Below are positions 10,959 through 21,280 of a stretch of 64,000 nucleotides of DNA, in pieces; within the stretch, counting starts at the first letter, position 1; each line of letters begins with the position of its first letter. The position numbers were made by a program, and so were the translations under genes. This DNA comes from Yersinia mollaretii ATCC 43969 (GTDB lineage: Bacteria > Pseudomonadota > Gammaproteobacteria > Enterobacterales > Enterobacteriaceae), in contig NZ_CP054043.1 of assembly GCF_013282725.1 (NCBI RefSeq), positions 1,798,001-1,862,000 on the forward strand, given 5' to 3'. The notes under the pieces are model-generated. The model did not search any database, was not told the DNA's origin, and worked only from the letters and a program-made list of their open reading frames with translations.

Positions 10959-11041
10959 CTAAGAAGCAATGATAAAATACGTTAGTATATTGTTATTATT
11001 ATATAAGATTTAAAAATAGGATCTTCCGGTGCAGAGGTTCG

Positions 11042-11096
11042 CGCGGCTAATGAGAGACTTTAACTCAATGAGGGTTAAGGATTGTCATTAGTCGCG
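11042..11096 (+). promoter_or_regulatory. pnp leader stem-loop, likely RNase III site
   Basis: CGCGGCTAATGA (11042-11053) pairs with TCATTAGTCGCG (11085-11096), 12 bp with one G-U pair. Further inner pairing between TTAACTC and GAGGGTTAA is possible. E. coli pnp mRNA has a long leader duplex cut by RNase III, after which PNPase autoregulates. The position 80 bases before the pnp start fits that role. Confidence 0.75.
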
Positions 11097-11177
11097 AGGA
11101 TGCAGTGTGAAGGTAATAGTGACAGGTGGATGAGATCGTCAATACGATCCGGCACCGCATAGTATAAGGATACTATT

Positions 11178-13298
11178 TTGCTGACTCCGATTATTCGTAA
11201 ATTCCAGTACGGCCAACATACCGTCACCATCGAAACGGGCATGATGGCTCGTCAGGCAACTGCTGCTGTTATGGTAAGCATGGACGACACCGCAGTATTC
11301 GTGACTGTTGTTGGCCAAAAGAAAGCTAAACCAGGCCAGAGCTTCTTCCCGCTGACGGTTAACTATCAGGAGCGTACTTACGCTGCTGGCCGTATCCCAG
11401 GCAGCTTCTTCCGTCGTGAAGGCCGCCCAAGTGAAGGCGAAACACTGACTTCACGTCTGATTGACCGTCCAATTCGTCCACTGTTCCCAGACAGCTTCCT
11501 GAACGAAGTTCAGGTGATCGCGACTGTTGTTTCTGTTAACCCACAAGTTAACCCAGACATCGTGGCACTGATTGGTGCTTCAGCTGCATTGAGCCTGTCA
11601 GGTATTCCATTCAACGGCCCAATCGGTGCTGCTCGCGTTGGTTTCATCAACGACCAGTATGTGCTGAACCCAACGACCGACGAACTGAAAGAGAGCCGTC
11701 TGGACTTGGTTGTTGCTGGTACTGCGGGCGCAGTATTGATGGTTGAATCTGAAGCAGATATTCTGTCTGAAGATCAAATGTTGGGCGCGGTTGTCTTCGG
11801 CCATGAACAACAACAAGTTGTGATTGAAAATATCAACGCTCTGGTTGCCGAAGCCGGTAAACCTAAGTGGGATTGGCATGCTGAGCCAGTTAACGAAGCG
11901 CTGCACGCGCGTGTTGCTGAGCTGGCTGAAGCTCGTCTGGGTGATGCATACCGCATTACTGAGAAACAAGAGCGCTATACTCAAGTTGATGCGATCAAAG
12001 CTGATGTGACTGAAGCATTGCTGGCACAAGACGAATCTTTGAATGCTTCTGAAATTCAGGACATTCTGGGCGATGTTGAGAAAAATGTCGTTCGTAGCCG
12101 AGTATTGCGTGGCGAACCGCGTATCGATGGCCGCGAAAAAGATATGATCCGTGGTCTGGATGTGCGTACTGGCGTATTACCACGCACTCATGGTTCTGCA
12201 TTGTTCACCCGTGGTGAAACTCAGGCACTGGTTACGGCCACACTGGGTACTGCACGTGATGCGCAAAATATTGATGAGCTGATGGGTGAGCGTACTGACT
12301 CATTCCTGCTACACTATAATTTCCCTCCATATTGTGTTGGTGAAACCGGTATGGTTGGCTCACCTAAGCGTCGTGAGATTGGCCATGGCCGTCTGGCGAA
12401 ACGTGGTGTGTTGGCAGTCATGCCAAGCCCGAGCGAGTTCCCTTATACTGTTCGTGTGGTTTCTGAAATCACCGAGTCTAACGGTTCTTCCTCAATGGCT
12501 TCTGTTTGTGGTGCTTCTCTGGCCCTGATGGATGCAGGCGTGCCAATTAAAGCCGCTGTTGCGGGTATCGCGATGGGTCTGGTTAAAGAAAATGAAAACT
12601 TTGTGGTCCTGTCTGACATTCTGGGTGACGAAGATCACTTGGGCGACATGGACTTTAAAGTAGCCGGTAGCCGTGACGGTATCACCGCACTGCAGATGGA
12701 CATTAAAATTGAAGGTATCACCCGCGAAATCATGCAGGTGGCTCTGAATCAGGCCAAGGGTGCGCGTCTGCACATTCTGGGTGTGATGGAACAGGCTATC
12801 AGCACACCTCGTGGTGATATCTCTGAGTTTGCTCCACGTATCTACACCATGAAAATCAATCCTGAGAAAATCAAGGATGTGATCGGCAAAGGTGGTTCTG
12901 TGATTCGTGCGCTGACTGATGAAACAGGCACCACGATTGAAATCGAAGATGATGGTACCATTAAGATTGCAGCAACCGACGGCGACAAAGCAAAACACGC
13001 TATTCGTCGCATTGAAGAAATTACCGCTGAAATCGAAGTGAACCGTATCTATGCGGGTAAAGTGACGCGTATCGTTGATTTCGGTGCATTTGTGGCAATC
13101 GGCGGCGGTAAAGAAGGTCTGGTTCATATTTCTCAAATCGCTGACAAGCGCGTCGAGAAAGTGACAGATTACCTGCAAATGGGCCAGGAAGTGCCAGTTA
13201 AAGTAATGGAAGTTGATCGCCAGGGTCGTATCCGCCTGAGCATCAAAGAAGCCACTACTCCTGACGCAGAAGCTCCGGCACCAGAAGCAGCAGAGTAA
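11178..13298 (+). CDS. pnp: Polynucleotide phosphorylase PNPase
   Basis: PNPase is a phosphorolytic 3'-5' exoribonuclease of the degradosome. The 706-residue protein has two RNase PH-like domains (about 1-140 and 310-540) linked by a helical domain, a KH domain (about 550-610, with [12 protein letters not shown]) and an S1 domain (about 620-690). A short Ala/Pro/Glu tail follows. The start codon is TTG (11178), as in E. coli pnp, where the rare start and leader structure are part of autoregulation. It lies downstream of rpsO and is followed by nlpI. Confidence 0.97.
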   Translation: MLTPIIRKFQYGQHTVTIETGMMARQATAAVMVSMDDTAVFVTVVGQKKAKPGQSFFPLTVNYQERTYAAGRIPGSFFRREGRPSEGETLTSRLIDRPIRPLFPDSFLNEVQVIATVVSVNPQVNPDIVALIGASAALSLSGIPFNGPIGAARVGFINDQYVLNPTTDELKESRLDLVVAGTAGAVLMVESEADILSEDQMLGAVVFGHEQQQVVIENINALVAEAGKPKWDWHAEPVNEALHARVAELAEARLGDAYRITEKQERYTQVDAIKADVTEALLAQDESLNASEIQDILGDVEKNVVRSRVLRGEPRIDGREKDMIRGLDVRTGVLPRTHGSALFTRGETQALVTATLGTARDAQNIDELMGERTDSFLLHYNFPPYCVGETGMVGSPKRREIGHGRLAKRGVLAVMPSPSEFPYTVRVVSEITESNGSSSMASVCGASLALMDAGVPIKAAVAGIAMGLVKENENFVVLSDILGDEDHLGDMDFKVAGSRDGITALQMDIKIEGITREIMQVALNQAKGARLHILGVMEQAISTPRGDISEFAPRIYTMKINPEKIKDVIGKGGSVIRALTDETGTTIEIEDDGTIKIAATDGDKAKHAIRRIEEITAEIEVNRIYAGKVTRIVDFGAFVAIGGGKEGLVHISQIADKRVEKVTDYLQMGQEVPVKVMEVDRQGRIRLSIKEATTPDAEAPAPEAAE

Positions 13299-13309
13299 TA
13301 AAGTATTCC

Positions 13310-13339
13310 ATAGCCCCTGACTTATGAGTGAGGGGCTAT
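13310..13339 (+). terminator. Hairpin after pnp
   Basis: ATAGCCCCT (13310-13318) and AGGGGCTAT (13331-13339) form a perfect 9-bp stem just after the pnp stop. The following bases are only weakly T-rich, so it may be a Rho-independent terminator of low efficiency or an mRNA 3' protective stem. Confidence 0.6.
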
Positions 13340-13421
13340 GTTATCTCAAGGGCCGGATGCCCTTGTGTTAAACAAATGGATGAAAGGATATTTATCCAAT
13401 GTTTGTCTTCGGGAGTAGGAA

Positions 13422-14306
13422 ATGAAGCCTTTCTTGCGCTGGTGTTACGTTGCGACAGCACTCATGCTGGCAGGATGCAGCAACCATGATTGGCGTAAAG
13501 ACGAGGTGTTGGCTATCCCGTTGCAACCGACGTTGCAGCAGGAAGTGATTCTGGCACGCATGGAACAAATCCTTGCAAGTCGGGCACTTACGGATGATGA
13601 GCGCGCACAGCTTTTATATGAGCGCGGAGTGCTGTATGATAGCCTCGGGCTACGGGCACTAGCGCGAAATGATTTTTCGCAAGCGTTAGCTATTCGTCCT
13701 GATATGCCAGAAGTTTTTAACTATCTGGGCATTTATTTAACGCAGGCAGGCAATTTTGATGCTGCCTATGAAGCGTTTGATTCTGTACTAGAGCTTGATC
13801 CAACTTACAATTACGCGCGTTTAAACCGGGGTATCGCTCTTTATTATGGCGGTCGACTCCCGTTGGCGCAGGATGATCTGCAGGCGTTTTATCAAGACGA
13901 TCCAAATGATCCCTTCCGTTCGTTGTGGCTGTATCTGGTGGAAAGAGAAATCGATCCCAAGACAGCGGCAGTAGCGTTACAACAACGCTATGAAAAATCG
14001 GACAGAGGGCAATGGGGATGGAATATTGTCGAATTCTACTTGGGCACGATCAGCGAAAAAACGCTGATGGAAAGGCTCAAAGCAGATGCAATGGATAACA
14101 CTTCGCTCGCTGAGCATCTCAGTGAAACTGACTTCTATTTAGGTAAACATTACCTAAGTCTGGGGGACAAGGACACCGCTTCGGCGCTGTTCAAACTGAC
14201 GGTAGCTAACAACGTTCATAACTTTGTTGAGCACCGCTATGCATTGTTGGAATTGGCGCTTTTGGGCCAAGAACAAGACGACCTATCGGAATCGGACCAG
14301 CAATAG
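13422..14306 (+). CDS. nlpI: Lipoprotein NlpI
   Basis: NlpI is an outer-membrane TPR lipoprotein that acts as adaptor for peptidoglycan hydrolases and the Prc protease. The 294-residue protein has a type II signal peptide with lipobox LAGC near residue 19. TPR helices follow, e.g. [25 protein letters not shown] and the next units to about residue 150. A strong ribosome-binding site (GGGAGTAGGA) precedes the ATG. It stands between pnp and deaD as in E. coli. Confidence 0.95.
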   Translation: MKPFLRWCYVATALMLAGCSNHDWRKDEVLAIPLQPTLQQEVILARMEQILASRALTDDERAQLLYERGVLYDSLGLRALARNDFSQALAIRPDMPEVFNYLGIYLTQAGNFDAAYEAFDSVLELDPTYNYARLNRGIALYYGGRLPLAQDDLQAFYQDDPNDPFRSLWLYLVEREIDPKTAAVALQQRYEKSDRGQWGWNIVEFYLGTISEKTLMERLKADAMDNTSLAEHLSETDFYLGKHYLSLGDKDTASALFKLTVANNVHNFVEHRYALLELALLGQEQDDLSESDQQ

Positions 14307-14422
14307 CTGACGAACAACTATCAGCCTGATATACCTTGGTTTTTACCAACGTTAATCACCCTAACAGGTGATGGCCTTTTTGTTCGTTTTATAATCTAAT
14401 TTGAGCCGGTTCACACTTTTCA

Positions 14423-14503
14423 ATGAAAATGACTGAAAATTTTCTCGACGAGTTATGTAGACTGGCTGCCATTATTAATGAGGCACGTGTACATGACTAC
14501 TGA
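14423..14503 (+). CDS. yrbN: YrbN, 26-residue leader peptide overlapping deaD
   Basis: An ATG at 14423 opens a 26-codon reading frame beginning [17 protein letters not shown] and ending with TGA at 14501-14503. This matches the small E. coli protein YrbN, which shares [14 protein letters not shown], at the same place. The last 11 bases overlap the deaD start, so its translation should influence deaD translation by coupling. The conservation of the peptide in a region otherwise divergent from E. coli argues it is real. Its molecular function is unknown; a leader role for deaD is inference. Confidence 0.85.
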   Translation: MKMTENFLDELCRLAAIINEARVHDY

Positions 14504-16478
14504 GCTTGAAACCTCTTTTGCTGATCTGGGGCTGTCCGCTCCTATTCTTTCCGCTCTAACTAGCCTTGGTTATGAAAAACCATCGCCAATCCAGTTAGAA
14601 TGTATCCCACACCTGTTAAACGGCCGTGATGTTCTCGGCATGGCACAAACAGGCAGTGGCAAAACAGCCGCGTTTGGTCTGCCGCTGTTACACAATATTA
14701 AAGCTGAGCTGAAAGCCCCACAGGTTCTGGTATTAGCACCGACCCGTGAGTTGGCTATTCAGGTCGCCGAAGCACTCTCTAGCTTCTCTAAAGACATTAA
14801 TGGCGTCAACGTAGTGGCCCTGTACGGTGGCCAGCGTTATGACGTTCAATTACGCGCTTTGCGCCAAGGTCCACAAATTGTTGTTGGCACCCCAGGTCGT
14901 CTGCTTGACCACCTGAAACGCGGCACCCTTAACTTGTCCAACCTGAGCGGTTTAGTGTTGGATGAAGCAGATGAAATGCTGCGCATGGGCTTTATCGAAG
15001 ACGTTGAAACTATCATGGCGCAGATCCCGGCTGAACATCAGACCGCGCTGTTCTCTGCAACTATGCCAGAAGCGATTCGCCGTATTACCCGTCGCTTCAT
15101 GAAAGATCCACAGGAAGTGCGCATTCAGTCCAGTGTCACTACCCGCCCGGACATCAGCCAGAGTTTCTGGAGAGTGGGTGGCGGTTATAACAAAAAAGAA
15201 GCGTTGGTTCGTTTCTTGGAATCTGAAGATTTCGACGCAGCCATCATCTTCGTGCGTACCAAAAACGCGACGCTGGAAGTTGCAGAAGCCTTGGAACGCA
15301 GCGGTTATAGCAGTGCCGCACTGAACGGCGACATGAACCAGTCTTTACGTGAGCAGACACTGGATCGCCTGAAAGATGGCCGTCTGGATATTCTGATCGC
15401 CACTGACGTTGCGGCTCGTGGTTTGGACGTAGAGCGCATCAGCTTGGTAGTAAACTATGATATCCCTATGGATTCAGAGTCTTATGTTCACCGTATCGGC
15501 CGTACCGGTCGTGCGGGCCGTGCGGGTCGTGCGTTGCTGTTCGTTGAGAACCGCGAACGTCGCCTGTTGCAGAACATTGAACGCACCATGAAACTGACTA
15601 TCCCAGAAGTTCAGTTGCCGAATGCCGAACTGCTGGGCGAACGTCGCTTAGCGCAGTTTGCTGCTAAAGTTGGCCAACAGCTGGAAAGCAGTGATTTGGA
15701 TCTGTACCGTGCATTGCTGGCTAAACTGCAACCAGAAGAAGAGTTTGATCTCGAAACGCTGGCTGCTGCGCTGCTGAAAATGGCACAGGGCGAACGTCCT
15801 CTGATTCTGCCACCAGAAGCACCTCGTCGTCCGCAACGTGAATTCAATTCTCGTGATGACCGTGGGAGCGATCGTGGTAATGATCGTGGCCGTGACCGTG
15901 GTGACAGCCGTCGTGAGCCTCGCGCTGATAGCCGTGATGGTGGCGAGCGTCCAGCACGTCGCGAACGCCGTGATGTTGGTGAGATGGAGCTGTACCGCAT
16001 TGAAGTGGGCCGTGATGATGGTGTTGAAGTTCGTCATATCGTTGGCGCTATCGCTAACGAAGGTGATATCAGCAGCCGTTATATCGGTAACATCAAGCTG
16101 TTTGCTTCTCACTCAACTATCGAGCTGCCAAAAGGTATGCCGGGCGAAATGTTATCTCACTTCACCCGTACCCGTATCCTGAACAAGCCGCTGAACATGC
16201 AGCTGTTGGGTGATGCACAGCCACACGAACGTCGTGAGCGTCCAGCCGGCGGTAACGGTGGTGAGCGTCGTGGCGGTCCTCGTGCTGCAGGTGGTGAACG
16301 TCGTGATGGCGCAGGTGCTCCTCCTCGTCGTTCATTCGGCAGCGACCGTGCTCCAGCTGGTAATGGTGGTGGTGAACGTCGTGGTAGCCGTGATGGTCAG
16401 CGTTCAGCTGCACCACGTCGTGATGATGCTGCTGCACCTGCCGCAGCGCCAGCACGTCGTCGTTTCGGTGATGCATAA
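14493..16478 (+). CDS. deaD: Cold-shock DEAD-box RNA helicase DeaD/CsdA
   Basis: DeaD unwinds RNA during 50S assembly and in the cold-adapted degradosome. The 661-residue protein has the helicase core: Q motif, [10 protein letters not shown] (motif I), [15 protein letters not shown] (II), SAT (III), [11 protein letters not shown] (V) and [11 protein letters not shown] (VI). A dimerisation and RNA-binding DbpA-type domain (about 505-575) follows. It ends in a long Arg/Gly/Asp-rich tail longer than I recall for E. coli (about 629 residues in all). The ATG at 14493 lies inside yrbN and gives M-T-T-E-L-E-T-S-F, aligned with the E. coli start. Confidence 0.96.
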   Translation: MTTELETSFADLGLSAPILSALTSLGYEKPSPIQLECIPHLLNGRDVLGMAQTGSGKTAAFGLPLLHNIKAELKAPQVLVLAPTRELAIQVAEALSSFSKDINGVNVVALYGGQRYDVQLRALRQGPQIVVGTPGRLLDHLKRGTLNLSNLSGLVLDEADEMLRMGFIEDVETIMAQIPAEHQTALFSATMPEAIRRITRRFMKDPQEVRIQSSVTTRPDISQSFWRVGGGYNKKEALVRFLESEDFDAAIIFVRTKNATLEVAEALERSGYSSAALNGDMNQSLREQTLDRLKDGRLDILIATDVAARGLDVERISLVVNYDIPMDSESYVHRIGRTGRAGRAGRALLFVENRERRLLQNIERTMKLTIPEVQLPNAELLGERRLAQFAAKVGQQLESSDLDLYRALLAKLQPEEEFDLETLAAALLKMAQGERPLILPPEAPRRPQREFNSRDDRGSDRGNDRGRDRGDSRREPRADSRDGGERPARRERRDVGEMELYRIEVGRDDGVEVRHIVGAIANEGDISSRYIGNIKLFASHSTIELPKGMPGEMLSHFTRTRILNKPLNMQLLGDAQPHERRERPAGGNGGERRGGPRAAGGERRDGAGAPPRRSFGSDRAPAGNGGGERRGSRDGQRSAAPRRDDAAAPAAAPARRRFGDA

Positions 16479-16506
16479 CTCTTAGTCATCCCTGATGATT
16501 AAACGT

Positions 16507-16534
16507 AAAAACCAGCCCTCGGGCTGGTTTTTTT
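16507..16534. terminator. Bidirectional terminator between deaD and yhbW
   Basis: AAAAACCAGCCC and GGGCTGGTTTTTTT form a stem around a three-base loop, with A-run and T-run flanks on the two sides. It can terminate deaD on the plus strand and yhbW on the minus strand, which converge here. Confidence 0.9.
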
Positions 16535-16563
16535 ATGTCTGCAATTCCTTGCCAGAGAGTGGG

Positions 16564-17607
16564 TTACAAGCGGTCAACCGGCTGCAAGTCTTGCTGTAAA
16601 CCTGCGACTATCTCGAAGGAGTGTAGCCGTGCTTGATGATCAAAAATTTGACCATTGATCATCAACTCATCGGCTTGAGTCTCCCGCAATAGGGACTGTA
16701 GCCCATGCCGTACTTTGCTTTTATCGCCAATGATGGATAAGCGCAGCGCCTGATCGACACCAAACAGTTCCGCTGGCGAGCAAATTTTCTCCATCTCTTC
16801 CACTGGCGGCGGTAACTGGCCCGGCGTACCACGGCGCAGGCTGACAAACTGCTGCTGCATTGAGGTAAACAGGAAGCGGGCATCACGCTCACTGTCTGCG
16901 GCCACCACGTTGACACACACAATGGCGTAAGGTTTTGAGCATTGTGCTGATGGCTTAAAGTTCTCCCGATAGAGGGAGAGTGCTTGAAATAGCATGTCGG
17001 GCGCGAAGTGGGAGGCGAAGGCAAACGGTAGGCCCATGGCGGCGGCGAGTTGCGCACTGTACAGGCTTGAACCCAGCAGCCACAACGGGACATGTAAACC
17101 TTGGCCCGGTACGGCTTGTACCCCTTGCCCTGGCTGCACTTCAGCAAAGTAATTTTGCAACTCGCGCACATCAGATGGGAAGTTATCCACCTCACCAGAC
17201 AGATGACGGCGCAGTGCCATCATGGTGCGCTGATCACTGCCGGGCGCACGGCCCAGACCGAGGTCGATACGATCAGGGTAGAGGGAGGCGAGGGTGCCAA
17301 ACTGCTCGGCAATCACCAGTGGCGAATGGTTAGGCAGCATAACACCACCAGAACCCACGCGGATGGTGTGAGTGCCACCGGCTATATAGCCAATCAGCAC
17401 CGAGGTCGCCGCACTGGCAATGCCTGTCATATTGTGGTGTTCGGCGAGCCAGTAACGGTGATATCCCCATTTTTCAGCATGTTGTGCTAAATCTAACGAA
17501 GCATGGAAGGCATCCCGCGCAGTTTTACCCAGCGCTATCGGTGATAGGTCGAGCACCGACAGGGGGATTGTATTTTTATCAGTGATAGAAACAGTTTGAT
17601 CAGTCAT
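16564..17607 (-). CDS. yhbW: Luciferase-like flavin monooxygenase family protein YhbW
   Basis: The 347-residue protein belongs to the bacterial-luciferase-like (LLM) flavin-dependent TIM-barrel family. It shows [40 protein letters not shown] and [14 protein letters not shown], all close to E. coli YhbW. Its substrate is unknown. The start at 17607 (MTDQTVS) fits the E. coli N-terminus better than the in-frame ATG four codons upstream. It is convergent with deaD and separated from the HlyD operon by 250 bases holding a short ERIC-like repeat. Confidence 0.88.
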   Translation of the reverse strand: MTDQTVSITDKNTIPLSVLDLSPIALGKTARDAFHASLDLAQHAEKWGYHRYWLAEHHNMTGIASAATSVLIGYIAGGTHTIRVGSGGVMLPNHSPLVIAEQFGTLASLYPDRIDLGLGRAPGSDQRTMMALRRHLSGEVDNFPSDVRELQNYFAEVQPGQGVQAVPGQGLHVPLWLLGSSLYSAQLAAAMGLPFAFASHFAPDMLFQALSLYRENFKPSAQCSKPYAIVCVNVVAADSERDARFLFTSMQQQFVSLRRGTPGQLPPPVEEMEKICSPAELFGVDQALRLSIIGDKSKVRHGLQSLLRETQADELMINGQIFDHQARLHSFEIVAGLQQDLQPVDRL

Positions 17608-17657
17608 AGAATCGTCCATCTTAACCTTATGTCGAGTCGCTTGAAGGGCGAACGCAT

Positions 17658-17728
17658 TATCCTCTTGGTACTTGAAGCCGCAGCGGTGCTAACTAACGAG
17701 CTGCAACTCCAACGACTTTGAGGATCTA
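17658..17728. repeat. Short ERIC-like element (about 70 bp)
   Basis: The ends TATCCTC and GAGGATC are inverted. The inner arms (CTTGAAGCCGCAG and CTGCAACTCCAACGACTTTG) resemble ERIC arms elsewhere in the window, but the central ERIC core is missing. A similar 72-bp form lies at 49179-49250. Confidence 0.55.
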
Positions 17729-17860
17729 TTCAAGTGATAACCGCATTAATTTACCCACAAAAAATGGCAGAAAATGCAAGGCTATTACCCTTAGCAGCAT
17801 AATCTAAATAACAGTTACTGAAGCGGTAATAAATGCGGCGATTAAAGGACTAGTGAACCT

Positions 17861-18832
17861 ATGAAGAAGAAAACCTTATTTACCCTGTTATTAGTGGTGG
17901 TGGTTATTGCCATGGCGGTGCTGTTCCGTGCCCATAACCAAGACCTGTTATTGCAGGGTGAAGTGGATGCGCCGGAAGTGATTGTGTCGTCTAAAGCTAA
18001 AGGTCGGGTGATTGAACGCCATGTGGAACGTGGTGATGATGTCAAAGCCGGACAATTGTTGATGACATTGGAAAGCCCGGAGCTGATGGCTCAATTAGCC
18101 GGGCTGGAAGCGGCTCGCGATCAGGCACAGGCGCAGTTAGATGAATCGCTGCATGGCACGCGGGAAGAGAGTATACGCAATCTAAAAGCCACTCTGGCAC
18201 AGGCTCAAGCAGAATATGAAAATGCGCTCCACACTTATAATCGCAATAATAGTGTGGCGGCTAAAGGGTTTATCTCAGCGTCGGAGTTGGAAAACTCACG
18301 CCGTGCCAAAGATACTGCCTATCAGCAAGTTCAGGCTGCTCAGGCTAATCTGGATCAAGGTTTTCATGGCGACCGTTTGGAGTTGCGTGATAAATATGCC
18401 GCAGCGGTTCGTCAGGCTGAACAAGATTTAGCACAGTTGAAAGCCCAAACGGATGATTTACAAGTGCGCGCCCCCGTTGCGGGTGAAGTGGGGCCGATCC
18501 CGGCAGAAGTCGGAGAATTACTTAATGCTTCCAGCCCCTTGCTGACTCTCATTCGCCTACCACAGGTCTATTTTGTGTTTAATCTGCGTGAAGACATTCT
18601 GGCCAGTGTACGCAAAGGGGACAAAATTACCCTGCGGGTCCCGGCGCTAAAAGAGCAAGAGATCATGGCTGAAGTGCGGTATATCGCCCCATTAGGTGAT
18701 TATGCGACCAAACGAGCAACCCGCGCCACCGGGGATTTTGATCTAAAAACTTTCGAGGTTCGCCTCTATCCGATGCAGCCTGTCGATAACTTACGGCCGG
18801 GGATGAGTGCACTTTGGCAGTGGAAAGAGTAA
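17861..18832 (+). CDS. HlyD-family periplasmic adaptor of an export system
   Basis: The 323-residue protein starts with a signal-anchor (about residues 5-22). It has the membrane-fusion-protein layout: N-terminal lipoyl half (GRVIERHVERGDDVKAGQLL), a long coiled-coil hairpin (about 75-190, Gln/Ala-rich), the second lipoyl half (VRAPVAGEVGPIPAEVGELL) and a beta-barrel. It resembles E. coli YhiI and YbhG adaptors. Its stop touches the ATG of the first ABC-2 permease, so the three genes form one operon. The substrate is unknown; drug, lipid or peptide export are possible. Confidence 0.85.
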   Translation: MKKKTLFTLLLVVVVIAMAVLFRAHNQDLLLQGEVDAPEVIVSSKAKGRVIERHVERGDDVKAGQLLMTLESPELMAQLAGLEAARDQAQAQLDESLHGTREESIRNLKATLAQAQAEYENALHTYNRNNSVAAKGFISASELENSRRAKDTAYQQVQAAQANLDQGFHGDRLELRDKYAAAVRQAEQDLAQLKAQTDDLQVRAPVAGEVGPIPAEVGELLNASSPLLTLIRLPQVYFVFNLREDILASVRKGDKITLRVPALKEQEIMAEVRYIAPLGDYATKRATRATGDFDLKTFEVRLYPMQPVDNLRPGMSALWQWKE

Positions 18833-20005
18833 ATGAAAAAGATCAAAAGCAGGTTTTTTGACAGAACACGCACTGGCTGGCGCTGTTTTAGCCGCTATTT
18901 TGGTCGAGAAACACGCTCGGCGTTTCGCAGCCCAGTGTTCCATTGGCTAAGTTGGTGCTTCCCATTGTTGCTATTCATTTTAATCAGCAGCAACTTTTCT
19001 GAAGGAACCTTGCTGGATTTACCCGTTTCTGTGGTAGATAACGACCACTCGCCATTGTCCAAGTCATTAATTCGTAAGCTGGATGCGGGATCTCATGCGC
19101 ACGTTGTGGCCTATGAAGGGGGAATAGATGAGGCATTGCGCCGTCTACGCAGCTCACAGGATTATGCCTTACTTTATATTCCAACTGACTTTGAAGCCGA
19201 TGCTCTGGCGGGCCGGCAGCCAAGTATTCTTTTGTATTATAACGCATTGTTTTATGGAGCTGGTTTATACGCTACACAAGATTTCAGTGGATTGATAACA
19301 GAAACCAATAGCACTTTCCGCACTATTATTGCCGGTGAGATGGGGGAAACCTTGCCACGATTGGCAAATGTCACACTCTCTTATGGCAGCTTATTCAATG
19401 CCAGCGGCAGTTATATTTATTACCAGCAGTTTGCCGCGACTATCCATTTATTGCAGTTATTCGTTATCACTTGGATGATTTATGTATTAGCTCGTAGCAA
19501 GGCGTTGTTGACGGCGAAACCTTTCAGCCTGGCCCTATTGGGTAAACTCGCCCCCTATACCTTGTTTTTCACCACACTGCTGGTGGTAGAGATGGCGATG
19601 TTAGCGGGGTTCTTTGGCGCACGAGTTAGTGGCAATCCGCTATTTATACCGCTGATTGGTTTCTTTTACGTGATGGCGGCTCAAAGTATTGGTGTGTTGT
19701 TATTTACTTTTACCAGTAGTGCCATCACCGCTTACAGCCTGATTGGGATCATCGTGAGTATCGCATTAACCTTTTCCGGTATGGCAGTACCTGAGCTGTC
19801 GATGCCATTACCAGCGCGCATTATTTCCAATCTTGAACCCCTAACTCATGCCCTCTACGCCATGTTTGATGTCTTCCTGCGTCAAGTGCCCGTCAGTGCG
19901 ATCTTCAGTGTCTGCGCCATTTTGCTGATCTATCCGCTGGTCACCTCTTTGCTGGTCCGCAATCGCCTGCTGATTCGGCTACACAAGCAGGAGACTATTT
20001 TATGA
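18833..20005 (+). CDS. ABC-2 type permease (YhhJ-like)
   Basis: The 390-residue membrane protein has one transmembrane helix near residue 45 (WLSWCFPLLLFILISS). A large extracytoplasmic domain (about 60-200) opens with LPVSVVDNDHSPLSKSL, a segment typical of ABC-2 export permeases such as YhhJ and YbhR. Five more helices occupy about 205-380. It starts directly at the HlyD stop and overlaps the next permease by four bases. An ABC-2 permease normally needs a nucleotide-binding subunit, and none is encoded next to it. Confidence 0.85.
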   Translation: MKKIKSRFFDRTRTGWRCFSRYFGRETRSAFRSPVFHWLSWCFPLLLFILISSNFSEGTLLDLPVSVVDNDHSPLSKSLIRKLDAGSHAHVVAYEGGIDEALRRLRSSQDYALLYIPTDFEADALAGRQPSILLYYNALFYGAGLYATQDFSGLITETNSTFRTIIAGEMGETLPRLANVTLSYGSLFNASGSYIYYQQFAATIHLLQLFVITWMIYVLARSKALLTAKPFSLALLGKLAPYTLFFTTLLVVEMAMLAGFFGARVSGNPLFIPLIGFFYVMAAQSIGVLLFTFTSSAITAYSLIGIIVSIALTFSGMAVPELSMPLPARIISNLEPLTHALYAMFDVFLRQVPVSAIFSVCAILLIYPLVTSLLVRNRLLIRLHKQETIL

Positions 20006-21159
20006 ACAGTAGCTTAAAGAGTTATTGGCAGACATTCAGTCGGGTATTGATGGGGATGCTGGAAAAACCCATGTGGATGCTGCTGTTGGTCTCATTGTGT
20101 GTGATGAGTATGGTCTATGCCAATCACACGGTGTGGGATCTGCCCGTCGCGGTGGTGGACCAAGACCACAGCACCGCCAGCCGTCAGTTGATCCGTCAGT
20201 TAGATGCCACCTCAAAAATTGCCATTAAAACGTATGACAATTTACCCGATGCTCAGCGGGATCTGGCATGGCGAAAGCTGTTTGCCGTCATCATTATGCC
20301 GACGGATCTGGAAAAGAAGGTTCTCAATGGCGAGAACATTGTGATTCCGGTTTATGGCGATGCGACTAACCGCCTTGCCAACGGGCAGATACAGCAGGAT
20401 GTGGTTGCCGCCTATCAACAACTGTTGGAGGAATATAACCGTGGTTTGTTATTGAGCAGCGGTTTTACCCCCCGTCAGGCCGAAGTGTTGTTGACCCCCA
20501 TTCGTGGGCAGATACAGGATGTATTTAACCCCGGCATCAGTTTTGCCGCCATTATTTTTCCCGGCATGCTGGTGATGCTATTACAGCACTCACTATTGAT
20601 TGCCTGTGTGCGAGTCAGTATTGCGATGAAGAGTGCCCCGTCAGGGAAACCCTCTATCCCGGTTTATCTGGGGGGGCTTTCTGCCCTGTTGCCGATCTGG
20701 CTGTTTTTATCCATCGTACTGTTCGTATTGTGGCCGTGGGTATTGGGCTATCGCCAAACGGCCTCGATCCCTGAAGTATTGCTACTGACTTTCCCATTCT
20801 TGCTGGCGGTGCTGGGGCTGGGCAAGCTGGTAACAGAGTGCTTACGCAGTGTGGAGATGATCTATCTGACACTCTCTTTTGTCACCATGCCGATTTTCTA
20901 CATTTCTGGCACCATTTGGCCGCTACAAGCCATGCCAAGATGGGTGCGGGCCATCTCTTCAATGCTGCCATCAACTTGGGCCACTAAAGCTATCGCCGGG
21001 GTTAATCAGATGGGATTATCACTGCGAGATGTCGGAGGAGATGTACTGATGTTACTGCTGTTAGGGGCGCTTTATACCCTGATAGGCATCAGTGTTGGTG
21101 CATTGCGCAACCGTGTCGGGTTACGAGCACTATTCAAACGTATACGACACTCCATTTGA
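20002..21159 (+). CDS. ABC-2 type permease, second subunit
   Basis: The 385-residue protein repeats the plan of its neighbour. It has a helix near residue 30, the extracytoplasmic domain starting LPVAVVDQDHSTASRQL, and a C-terminal bundle of about five helices (residues 180-375). The two permeases are clearly paralogous in the opening of the external domain, suggesting a heterodimeric channel. An ATG overlapping the previous stop by four bases indicates coupling. No ATPase gene follows; a 12-bp inverted-repeat hairpin ends the operon. Confidence 0.85.
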   Translation: MNSSLKSYWQTFSRVLMGMLEKPMWMLLLVSLCVMSMVYANHTVWDLPVAVVDQDHSTASRQLIRQLDATSKIAIKTYDNLPDAQRDLAWRKLFAVIIMPTDLEKKVLNGENIVIPVYGDATNRLANGQIQQDVVAAYQQLLEEYNRGLLLSSGFTPRQAEVLLTPIRGQIQDVFNPGISFAAIIFPGMLVMLLQHSLLIACVRVSIAMKSAPSGKPSIPVYLGGLSALLPIWLFLSIVLFVLWPWVLGYRQTASIPEVLLLTFPFLLAVLGLGKLVTECLRSVEMIYLTLSFVTMPIFYISGTIWPLQAMPRWVRAISSMLPSTWATKAIAGVNQMGLSLRDVGGDVLMLLLLGALYTLIGISVGALRNRVGLRALFKRIRHSI

Positions 21160-21224
21160 TTTATCGCTATTTTGTTCAAGTTCTACCGGAAAAATGCCGC
21201 TGTAATTAAGAATTAATAAGCATG

Positions 21225-21260
21225 AATAACAGGGAGTGCTGCCATGCCCTCCCTGTTATT
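21225..21260. terminator. Bidirectional hairpin between the export operon and ubiV
   Basis: AATAACAGGGAG (21225-21236) and CTCCCTGTTATT (21249-21260) form a perfect 12-bp stem with a 12-base loop between convergent genes. T-runs are weak on both sides, so termination efficiency is uncertain. Confidence 0.7.
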
Positions 21261-21280
21261 GTCTGACAAAGTAGAGCCGT

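Noticed and set aside
12492..13178. 228-codon open frame on the minus strand
   Set aside because: It lies entirely antisense to the KH/S1 part of pnp, has an odd composition rich in His, Phe and Asn, and no ribosome-binding site; it is a shadow of pnp codon use.
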